Below are positions 54,730 to 62,858 of a stretch of DNA of 64,000 bases, one piece after another. The notes beneath the pieces were generated by a model that made no database searches, had not been told where the DNA came from, and saw nothing but the letters and a program-made list of their open reading frames with translations. Source of the stretch: Anaerocolumna sedimenticola (GTDB lineage Bacteria; Bacillota; Clostridia; Lachnospirales; Lachnospiraceae); contig NZ_CP048000.1 of the NCBI RefSeq assembly GCF_009931695.1, positions 3,117,501 to 3,181,500 of the forward strand, written 5' to 3'. Each line of letters starts with the position of its first letter. Position 1 is the first letter of the stretch. The position numbers were made by a program, and so were the translations under genes.

Positions 54730-56857
54730 CTAAGTCCCAGTTCATTCCGTTTTTTCTCGATATGGTCTACATAAATTTGAACAGTTTTTTCCGCATCCAG
54801 TTCTACCACAACTTTTCCAAGACCAAGGGTTTCCGTTGTTTCTGTTAAAGTTTTTACGACAACATCGCTGCCTGTAATAGATGGAACGGGAGCTACATGA
54901 ACCAGCCAGCCAAGTGCAACTGCAGTGCAGGCATCTGCCACGGCTTTTTGTTCCAGGTATTCCGGTGCACCGATAACTAAGGGCAGTTTATTAGTATCAA
55001 TTTTAAGTGCATCTGCCAGTTCTTTTGCGGTATGAGTCATTTTACCGATATCAACGCAGGCTCCATATGATAAAACCGGAGGAATCCCTAATTTTTTGCA
55101 CACGGCTTTTAGACCATCCCCGCATTCCTCTGCGGCTTTTGGATCTGTTAATCCGGTATATTCCATGACAGAGGAAGTACATCCGCCTGATAAAACAAGT
55201 ATATTATTTTTAATTAATCCTTTTGTGATTTTAAAAATATTACTTCCGCCCTGTCCGAAACGGGCGGTGGTACAGCCGACAATCGTCGCTATTCCACGGA
55301 TATTACCGTTTGCAATCTGCTCGATTAATGGATCAAAACTTCCTCCTAAAGCATTCCGTACGGATTCCGTACTAAAACCAACGGTGCAATCTGATTTATA
55401 AGGAGGGATATAAGTTTTACGATTGTCTGATTTCCGTTTCTTAAAGGTTTCAATTGCCATATCCAAAGCTTTTGCCGCCTGCTCCTCCATTTTTTCAGGG
55501 ATAAAATCCAGAGTTTCAGTACCCTGTAATTTTATTACCGGATGAGTACTTAACAGCTTAGTACCGAAGCGTTTTGCAAATAACGGCATGGTGGGAACCG
55601 TACAGTTGTAGTCAAACATAAACATATCAACAACTCCGGTTGCCAGCAGGTATTCCTGGGACAGCCATTCTCCTTCCTGTCCGCCGTATCCGCTTTGATT
55701 ATGGGTTCCCTCATAGTTCATTAACTGCTGTCCTTCGCAGACATGACCCAATATCTGGATTCCATCTGCGCCGGCTTCTTTTGCTTTAGCCTGCCATTCC
55801 TTTGTGGATGCCATATCAATAGCAACATGTGCTAATAAAGGCATGTGACCATTGGTAACAATATTAACCATGTTTTCTTTTAATAAGCCCATATTCTGTT
55901 GTTTTTCTGCTATTTCCTGAGTTCCCATAAGAATTTCCTGTATGATATCTAAGAGAAACAAACCCTGGTATTCATTTGCAACACCAAGTCTTACACTGTT
56001 TAATAAGAATTCGACAGGGTCAGAGTTAAAGTTTGTCATACACCTGGTCTGGGCGTAAGCTACTTCACTGTAACCGCCGCCCGGGTAAAGTCCCAGTTCT
56101 TTCCAAAGTTCTTTTCTTTTGGTAGGAGCAAATGCTTCCACAGTTTTAGAGGGCTCATAATAAGGCAGATGAATATCATCCATTACCCACTGGGCAAAAT
56201 GAACAGCCAGTTTCTGGATGGATTCGCTGGTATCCAGACCGGCCATTTCTGCATATTTCTTTAATTTCTCCGGATCTCTTATTTTTAACCCGCTCTCTGG
56301 ATGTTCTCCGGCAGCTTTTAAGGTTCTGGCAGCCTGTTCACAATGGAAAATATTGGCAGAAGTACCAATGGTAACATGACGGTACACAAAATTTCTGGCA
56401 ACCATGGTGTGGGCATCAACGCCGCAGGTACCCCTGGGTACTTTATCATTAATACGGCAGGGACCGTTAGCACATAACTGGCAGGACAGACCCTCTATGC
56501 AAAACTTACATTGTATCGGCTGCTGTTGGCTAAAACGATCAAATACATTGGTCATGCCGGCATCATGAACGACTTTATACATTTCCCGCATTGCCGGGTC
56601 GATAATAACGTTTAATGGGTAACCTTCTTTTGACTGGTCATCTTTTTTAATGTGTTCCCTTTGCCATTTATGGACCTCTTTCATGGATGGTGATCCATCG
56701 ATGATGTTGTAATCCACCTGGATACGGTTATGGATATCTGTGTGGGTATTAGGATCGTTGGATGCCTCATTGGTAAGCTTACTGCCAAAAGTTGTATTAT
56801 CCCCCGCATGGTTTTTGCGCTGTTTTCAAATGATTCCATTATATTTTTATCAGACAT
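54717..56857 (-). CDS. cooS: Carbon monoxide dehydrogenase catalytic subunit (frameshift near the N-terminus)
   Basis: Nickel-iron CO dehydrogenase oxidising CO to CO2. Cluster cysteines are visible in I-Q-C-K-F-C-I-E-G-L-S-C-Q-L-C-A-N-G-P-C-R-I; further metal-site Cys/His occur in H-V-C-E-G, G-C-T-T-A-R-F-G, S-Y-G-A-C-V-D and S-G-G-C-T-S. The continuous frame begins at an internal GTG (56717) with no ribosome site. Upstream, TTAGGAGG and ATG 56857 open M-S-D-K-N-I-M-E-S-F, which runs into the same protein if one C is added to the C5 run at 56801-56805. The restored length is about 713 residues. Probably a sequence error or a recent -1 deletion. No acetyl-CoA synthase genes are near; a CooF-like partner is not adjacent. 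Confidence 0.9.
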
Positions 56858-56980
56858 AATGATTCCTCCTAAGGTATTATTTGACATTAGGTTTTGCGAA
56901 TCAAACTTTTTTTATACTTTTGATCATGAAAAAAATATAAGTATAAAAGTAAAAGAATAAAAGAAAGTTTCAGGAAACTA

Positions 56981-57009
56981 TTGCATTTGTTATATCCGAG
57001 TATTATAAT
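56981..57009 (+). promoter_or_regulatory. Predicted sigma-A promoter of the suf operon
   Basis: TTGCAT (56981-56986), 17 bases, perfect TATAAT (57004-57009), about 105 bases before sufC. Confidence 0.65.
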
Positions 57010-57067
57010 AGGGATTAAAATAGTAGGAAATAAAATAATAGGAATTAAAACAGTAGGAATTAAAAAT
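57008..57067 (+). repeat. 15-bp tandem repeat, four copies, in the suf leader
   Basis: ATAGGGATTAAAATA, GTAGGAAATAAAATA, ATAGGAATTAAAACA and GTAGGAATTAAAAAT follow each other exactly. The array starts at the -10 box and fills the predicted 5' leader. Confidence 0.85.
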
Positions 57068-57112
57068 GAAAACTAAATTATATTTCCTAAATTTCTACGG
57101 AAAGGGTAACAG

Positions 57113-57861
57113 GTGGCAGGAATGTCAAATAAACTATTGGAAATCAATAATCTGCAGGTACAAGCAGAAGATAAAATTATATTAAATAACTTAAATCTTA
57201 CGGTGAATCAGGGAGAGGTTCATGTAATAATGGGTCCGAACGGCGCCGGTAAATCCACATTAGGTTATACCATTATGGGACATCCGGGTTTTAAAGTAAA
57301 CCATGGAAACATCTATTTTGAAGGAGAGGATATTACGGAAGAAAAAGCAGATGTCCGGGCTAAAAAAGGAATTTTCCTTTCTTTTCAGAACCCCCAGGAA
57401 TTACCCGGTGTCACTTTGGAGAACTTTCTTAGAACGGCTCAGACGTCCGTTACCGGTAAACCCATCCGGGTAATGGCGTTTAAAAAGGATCTTAGTAAAA
57501 CGATGGAAACCTTAAATATGGATAAGGATTATTCCACCAGATATCTGAATGTAGGTTTTTCCGGCGGGGAAAAGAAAAAATCAGAAATCCTGCAGATGTT
57601 ATTACTGAATCCTAAACTAGCCATATTGGATGAAACGGACTCCGGACTGGATGTTGATGCTGTTAAAATTGTATCCAAGGGTGTAGAAACCTTTAAAAAA
57701 AAAATTCCATCGTTGTAATCACCCATAACACGAAAATCCTGGAGTATTTGCCGGTGGATAGGGTGCATATCCTGCAAAACGGAAATATAATAAAGTCCGG
57801 TGATGCCGCCCTGATCGATCAGGTAAATAAGAACGGATTCCGGGAACATTCTAAAAATTAA
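57113..57861 (+). CDS. sufC: Fe-S assembly ATPase SufC (frameshift at an A10 run)
   Basis: ABC-type ATPase of the SufBCD scaffold. Walker A G-P-N-G-A-G-K-S (about 40-47), the signature F-S-G-G-E-K-K-K and Walker B L-A-I-L-D-E-T-D-S-G-L-D are present. The uninterrupted frame stops at 57718, before the H-loop. At 57695-57704 there are ten A; with one more A the frame continues as N-S-I-V-V-I-T-H-N-T-K-I-L-E-Y-L to a TAA at 57859-57861, about 249 residues, the normal SufC length with the H-loop His. A sequence error, a true mutation, or transcriptional slippage on A10 could explain it. GTG start with AAAGGG six bases upstream. Confidence 0.93.
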
Positions 57862-57957
57862 GTAGTTTCGTAATTGCCTTATAACTGAATATATTAGGTA
57901 ATTGCGAAACTCCACTATGGTATATTTAGAAAACTATATAGTTTCACAATTTACCTA
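57862..57957 (+). repeat. Dispersed inverted repeat family B, copy 3 (compound)
   Basis: AGTAGTTTCGTAATTGCCTTA (57861-57881) is inverted as TAGGTAATTGCGAAACT (57895-57911), and this arm pairs again with AGTTTCACAATTTACCTA (57940-57957). TCC.CTATGGTATATTTAGAAAACTATAT lies between the last two arms as in the 11.5 kb copy. It begins directly at the restored sufC stop and fills the gap to sufB. Confidence 0.7.
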
Positions 57958-57987
57958 ACTGAAATATATAAGAAAGAGGAATTCGTT

Positions 57988-59400
57988 ATGGATATAGAGA
58001 GAAATAAAACCTATATTGAAGATATAGATCGGAGCATTTATGATATCAAAGATCAGGTCAAAGCTTCTTATACTTCCAAAAGAGGACTTACCTTTGGTAT
58101 TGTGAATACGATATCCTTAGAGAAAAACGATCCAAAATGGATGAGGGAATTCCGTCAGGAATCCTTAAAAATATATAATAGTCTGGAGCTTCCGAAATGG
58201 GGTCCCAGTCTTTCGGGATTAAATATGGAGGACATTGTTACCTATGTACGGCCTGATACAAAGATGCAGGTAAGTTGGGAAGAGGTACCGGAGGATATTA
58301 AAAATACTTTTGAACGCCTTGGGATACCCCAGGCGGAAAGAACTTCTCTGGCTGGAGTAGGAGCACAATATGATTCGGAAGTGGTTTATCATAATGTTAG
58401 GGAAGAAGTAAAAAGTTTAGGTGTTATTTATACGGATATGGAGAGTGCCTTACGTGAGCAGGAAGATATGGTCAAAAAACATTTTATGAAGTTAGTACCG
58501 CCAAACTCCCATAAATTCGCTGCCTTACACGGCGCGGTTTGGTCAGGCGGCTCATTTGTTTATGTACCGCCGGGGGTATCCGTAGAAATTCCGTTACAGT
58601 CTTATTTCAGATTAAATGCACCGGGAGCCGGACAATTTGAACATACTTTAATTATAGTTGATAAGGGAGCCAGCCTGCATTTTATAGAGGGATGTTCCGC
58701 ACCTAAATATAACGTAGCCAATCTGCATGCCGGATGTGTCGAATTATTTGTCGGGGAAAATGCCAGATTACGATATTCCACCATAGAAAACTGGTCTAAG
58801 AATATGTACAATTTAAATACGAAAAGGGCTATTGTGGATAAAGGGGGAACCATCGAGTGGGTATCCGGTTCCTTTGGCTCCCACGTCTCATACCTATATC
58901 CCACCAGCATATTAAACGGGGAAAATTCCAAAATGGAATACACAGGGATTACATTTGCAGGCAAAGGACAGAACCTGGATACCGGAGTATCGGTAGTGCA
59001 TAAGGCCCCAAATACCTCATCCCATATGAATGCCAAATCCATTTCCAAGGATGGGGGATGGAGTACATTCCGGAGTGCTGTAATCGTCGAGGATGATGCT
59101 TCACACAGTAAATCCTCCGTATCCTGTGAATCCCTTATGTTAGACGGTAATTCCAGATCCGATACCATACCGGTTATGAATATAAGGAATGATGAAGTTG
59201 ATATCGGCCATGAGGCTAAAATCGGAAGAATCAGTGATGATACGGTTTTTTATCTTATGAGCCGCGGATTAAGTGAAACAGAAGCAAGGGCTATGATTGT
59301 AAATGGATTTGCAGAGCCGATTGCGAAAGAACTGCCTCTGGAATATGCAGTGGAGATGAATCACTTAATACAATTGGAGATGGAGGGCAGTATCGGTTGA
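57988..59400 (+). CDS. sufB: Fe-S assembly scaffold SufB
   Basis: A 470-residue beta-helix scaffold subunit that, with SufC and SufD, builds Fe-S clusters from sulphur passed by SufS-SufU. Typical SufB parts: Y-T-S-K-R-G-L-T-F-G-I-V, P-P-N-S-H-K-F-A-A-L-H-G-A-V-W-S-G-G-S-F-V-Y-V-P, E-G-C-S-A-P, and the C-terminal G-H-E-A-K-I-G-R-I-S-D-D. AAGAGG precedes the ATG. Confidence 0.97.
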   Translation: MDIERNKTYIEDIDRSIYDIKDQVKASYTSKRGLTFGIVNTISLEKNDPKWMREFRQESLKIYNSLELPKWGPSLSGLNMEDIVTYVRPDTKMQVSWEEVPEDIKNTFERLGIPQAERTSLAGVGAQYDSEVVYHNVREEVKSLGVIYTDMESALREQEDMVKKHFMKLVPPNSHKFAALHGAVWSGGSFVYVPPGVSVEIPLQSYFRLNAPGAGQFEHTLIIVDKGASLHFIEGCSAPKYNVANLHAGCVELFVGENARLRYSTIENWSKNMYNLNTKRAIVDKGGTIEWVSGSFGSHVSYLYPTSILNGENSKMEYTGITFAGKGQNLDTGVSVVHKAPNTSSHMNAKSISKDGGWSTFRSAVIVEDDASHSKSSVSCESLMLDGNSRSDTIPVMNIRNDEVDIGHEAKIGRISDDTVFYLMSRGLSETEARAMIVNGFAEPIAKELPLEYAVEMNHLIQLEMEGSIG

Positions 59401-59427
59401 GTGTTCTGATAGTAAGGAGGAAAACAG

Positions 59428-60524
59428 ATGAATTTACAATTAAATAACATAAATAAACTTCCGGTCAGAACATGGAGCTGGCTGGGTATCAATGAAGTAT
59501 CCGTAAAGGAAAACATTCCTGAGGTTACGGCATATAATAAAAATCCGATCAAATCTGATAAAACAATACTTGATAATCTTATATTGCAGAATAGCCTTAA
59601 TTCTGAAACTTTACTTTCATCAATAGAAACCGGAATGGAAGAGGATACGGTCAGATTTATTAAGAAATATAAAAACAGTGGAATATCCCTTTGCATACCG
59701 GAAGGAATCAGAGTAAAGGAACCAATCTATTTAGATTACCGACTGGATGAAACGAATTCTACCGTTGTAGATTTCAATCAGATTATAGCAGAGGAAAACA
59801 GTGAAGTTACGGTCGTTCTTTCCTATCGCTCCGACGAGGATAAAACGGTATTTCACAGCGGGTTAACATATCTATATGCCGGTAAAAATGCTGTTATTAA
59901 TTTAATTCAGGTCCAGTTACTCGGGGAAAATGCAATTCATTTAAATAATGTAGGTGCCAAACTGATTGATGGTGGTACTGTTAGGTATACCCAGAGTGAA
60001 TTAGGAAGCATTCAATCCTTAAGCAGTGTACATGCGGATTTATCAGGTAATAACAGCAGGATGGACATTAATACCATATTTTTTGGGGATAAAAACCACT
60101 CGTTGGATTTTAATTACGTAATAAATCATATTGGTAGAATGACGCATAGTGAGATAACGCTGAACGGGGCTTTGCTGGATCAAAGCAGTAAGGTATTCAG
60201 GGGCACTCTGGATTTTAAAAAAGGAGCCTCCGGTTCCGTAGGTCAGGAAAGGGAAAATACTCTGTTATTCAGTCCGAAGATTAAAAACATATCAGCACCG
60301 TTAATTCTATGTGCGGAAGAAAATGTTGAGGGTAAACATGCTGCTAACAGCGGAAAGATAGATGAAGATAAATTATTTTATATGATGTCCAGGGACTCGA
60401 TGATATAACAGCGAAAAAACTGATGATAGAGGCCTGGTTTGATCCGGTTATCAGAGAAATTCCTTTCACTTCATTACAAATGGACATTACAGAATATGTG
60501 AAAGCGAGGTTAAACCATGTATAA
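59428..60524 (+). CDS. sufD: Fe-S assembly protein SufD (frameshift near the C-terminus)
   Basis: SufB paralogue and partner in the SufBC2D scaffold. The open frame stops at 60408 after D-K-L-F-Y-M-M-S-R. Adding one G to AGGGACTC (60391-60398) restores the family end R-G-L-D-D-I-T-A-K-K-L-M-I-E-A-W-F-D-P-V, then I-R-E-I-P and a stop at 60522-60524, about 365 residues. The restored stop overlaps the sufS start (ATGTATAA), the tight coupling normal in suf operons, so the longer product is almost surely the real one. AAGGAGG precedes the ATG. Confidence 0.92.
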
Positions 60525-61746
60525 TCAATTCAGGCAAGACTTTCCTGTACTTAATAGTAATTTTCATGATAAACAACTTATTTACCTGGATAATGCGGCA
60601 ACCAGTCAGAAGCCAAGTTCCGTATTACAGGCAGTGAAGGAATATTACCAGAAACACAATGCCAATCCTTACCGGGGATTATATGGATTAAGTGTGAAAG
60701 CTACGGATGCATATGAGAGCGCAAGAAAATTGACAGCTGAGTTTATTCATGCAGATAATCCGAGTGAAGTTATTTTTACCAGAAATACCACCGAAGCTTT
60801 AAACCTGCTTGCTTATAGTTATGGTAGATCGGTGCTGAAGAGCGGGGATGAAATTGTATTATCCATATCCGAACATCACAGCAATATTATCCCATGGCAG
60901 CAGGTAGCCAAAGAAAAAGGAGCCGTTTTAAAGTATCTTTATCTAAGCGATGACGGACGTATCATAGAGGAGGATTTGGAGAAGAAAATAACAGAACGTA
61001 CTAAAATTGTTTCTATCGCCCATGTCTCCAATGTATTAGGTACAATTCACCCCATTGAAAAAATAATACAAAAAGCCCATAGCGTAGGTGCAGTTGCCGT
61101 TGTGGATACTGCCCAGGGGATTCCGCATTATCCGGTAGATGTACAGAAGTTGGATGTAGATTTTCTGGCTTTTTCCGGACATAAGATGTTAGCGCCTATG
61201 GGTATTGGCGTATTATACGGAAAAGAAAAATTATTAAATGCCATGCCCCCTTTTTTAACCGGAGGTGAAATGATAGAAATAGTGTCCGAACAAGATGCAA
61301 CCTTTGCACCGCTTCCGCATAAATTTGAAGCAGGAACTCCCAATGTAGGCGGTGCTGTTGGATTAGCAGCGGCGATTGAATATATAAATCATATCGGTTA
61401 TGAAACCATACAGAATATTGAGGAGGAATTAACCGATTATGCCCTGCAGGAATTAAATAAGCTTCCGGAAATAACTATTTACGGTGATAAGGTAAACTGC
61501 AGAAAACGATGCGGGGTTATTTCCTTTAATGTTAACGGGGTACATCCCCATGACACGGCGTCCATTCTTGACGGGGATGGAATAGCCGTCCGGGCAGGAC
61601 ATCACTGCGCCCAGCCGTTAATGAAATATTTGAATGTTCCGGCTACGTGCAGAATCAGCTTTTATTTTTACAATACAAAAGAGGAAATTAATCTATTTAT
61701 TCAAAGTCTGAAAAAAGTAAGGAGGTTGCTAGGTTATGGGAATTGA
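60517..61746 (+). CDS. sufS: Cysteine desulfurase SufS
   Basis: A 409-residue group II PLP-dependent cysteine desulfurase. Y-L-D-N-A-A-T-S-Q-K-P near the start, H-H-S-N-I-I-P-W, the PLP Lys223 in F-S-G-H-K, and the persulphide Cys364 in R-A-G-H-H-C-A-Q-P are present. It delivers sulphur to SufU. It overlaps sufU by 11 bases. Confidence 0.97.
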   Translation: MYNQFRQDFPVLNSNFHDKQLIYLDNAATSQKPSSVLQAVKEYYQKHNANPYRGLYGLSVKATDAYESARKLTAEFIHADNPSEVIFTRNTTEALNLLAYSYGRSVLKSGDEIVLSISEHHSNIIPWQQVAKEKGAVLKYLYLSDDGRIIEEDLEKKITERTKIVSIAHVSNVLGTIHPIEKIIQKAHSVGAVAVVDTAQGIPHYPVDVQKLDVDFLAFSGHKMLAPMGIGVLYGKEKLLNAMPPFLTGGEMIEIVSEQDATFAPLPHKFEAGTPNVGGAVGLAAAIEYINHIGYETIQNIEEELTDYALQELNKLPEITIYGDKVNCRKRCGVISFNVNGVHPHDTASILDGDGIAVRAGHHCAQPLMKYLNVPATCRISFYFYNTKEEINLFIQSLKKVRRLLGYGN

Positions 61747-62164
61747 ACAGATATATACGGAAGTATTACACGAGCATACGAATTCCAAGCGGAATAAGCA
61801 CCACATAGATAATCCTACCGTGAAAAGAAACGGAGTAAATCCAAACTGCGGAGATGAAATACAATTAGAAATGCGTTTAAAAAACGGTGTAATAGAAGAT
61901 GCCGGTTTTACTGGCAGCGGCTGTGCCATATCCCAGGCATCAGCCTCCATCATGGTTGATCTGATTAAAGGAAAACCGGTGGAGGAAGCCATGAACTTGG
62001 CAGATACTTTTTTTGCCATGATAAAACAGGAAATTACGGAGGAAGAAAAGCTGGAGATTTTAGAAGATGCCGTTGCTCTAAAAGATATCTCCTATATGCC
62101 GGCAAGAGTAAAATGTGCCGTATTAAGCTGGCATACCTTAAAAGATTGCGTTGAAACGGATTAA
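61736..62164 (+). CDS. sufU: Zinc-dependent sulfurtransferase SufU
   Basis: A 142-residue SufU. The zinc-site residues Cys38, Asp40, Cys63 and Cys127 match those of the B. subtilis protein, and the SufU-specific insertion between the second and third Cys is present, distinguishing it from NifU-type IscU. It accepts sulphur from SufS and passes it to the SufBCD scaffold. GGAGG (61721-61725) precedes the ATG. Last gene of sufCBDSU. Confidence 0.96.
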   Translation: MGIEQIYTEVLHEHTNSKRNKHHIDNPTVKRNGVNPNCGDEIQLEMRLKNGVIEDAGFTGSGCAISQASASIMVDLIKGKPVEEAMNLADTFFAMIKQEITEEEKLEILEDAVALKDISYMPARVKCAVLSWHTLKDCVETD

Positions 62165-62170
62165 CAGCAG

Positions 62171-62243
62171 CCGGGCCTGAATTAGCATAGGAATATGAGT
62201 TAATTTAAAATTCAATAAATTCCTTGTTAATATCAGGCCCTTA
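62171..62243. other. Long inverted repeat after sufU, possible operon-end hairpin
   Basis: GGGCCTGA (62172-62179) pairs with TCAGGCCC (62234-62241), with inner GGAAT/ATTCC. No T run follows on the plus strand, so the terminator role is uncertain. Confidence 0.4.
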
Positions 62244-62309
62244 ACTTAAGGGGCTGTTTGGCATTATTTGATAGTATGTATTATGTATTTATATTAGTTA
62301 ATTAAAATA

Positions 62310-62501
62310 TTAATCTTCTAATTTAATTGCAGAAGCCGGACAATTTTCTTTGGCTTCCATTGCTTCGTTTCTATCCTCTTGTGAAACTTCGTCTACATAA
62401 ACTTCTGCATATGCTTTCTTCGACATCTTGAATACCGTGGGACAAATGTCTGTACATAGGCCACATCCAATACATTCTTTTTTTACAATTACCGCTCTCA
62501 T
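62310..62501 (-). CDS. Single-cluster [4Fe-4S] ferredoxin
   Basis: A 63-residue ferredoxin with C-I-G-C-G-L-C-T-D-I-C-P and a late N-C-P-A-S-A-I. The pattern fits single [4Fe-4S] ferredoxins such as that of Thermotoga maritima, where the first three Cys and the last Cys bind the cluster. Start ATG 62501 with GGAGG eight bases before it; the longer frame to 62570 has no ribosome site. It is convergent with sufU. It could serve CO dehydrogenase, the hydrogenase-like protein or nitrogenase; no evidence decides. Confidence 0.92.
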   Translation of the reverse strand: MRAVIVKKECIGCGLCTDICPTVFKMSKKAYAEVYVDEVSQEDRNEAMEAKENCPASAIKLED

Positions 62502-62858
62502 AACCTGGTCCTCCATCTTATTATTTATTTTGCCATAAGTCATGGCGATACCCCTCATTCCAAATGGCATAGTTAAAGAGAAAAATAGATAAAATATGTA
62601 CTTTTACAAAATTATTTTATCAGAATCTATATTTATTGACAATAAATAGAATTTGTTATTTTTGATAAAATATGTAAATTTTGATATAATATATTAAAGT
62701 TAATTTTTTATTAATAAATGATTTTCCATATATATGATATAATGAAGCGGAATGTGGAATTACAAGCTAGCTTGTAAATTCCGATTGGAGCAACAAAATC
62801 ATGAACGCAGGTTTCGTTCATGATATAATAATTCCAATGTAATTTAAGGAGGAATAGC
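62502..62858. promoter_or_regulatory. Divergent region and structured leader of the hydrogenase-like gene
   Basis: A near-consensus promoter TTGATA (62662-62667), 17 bases, TATAAT (62685-62690). The leader holds two strong hairpins: GGAATTACAAGCT/AGCTTGTAAATTCC (about 62757-62783) and TCATGAACG/CGTTCATGA (about 62801-62824). Neither has a T run. They may control translation or stability of the hydrogenase-like mRNA. Confidence 0.6.

Noticed and set aside
58602-59168. Antisense open frame of 188 codons inside sufB
   Set aside because: Shadow of a conserved gene with all SufB motifs on the plus strand; no ribosome site.
62757-62824. Leader hairpins of the hydrogenase-like gene as terminators
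   Set aside because: Neither has a following T run; they are kept only as possible regulatory structures.
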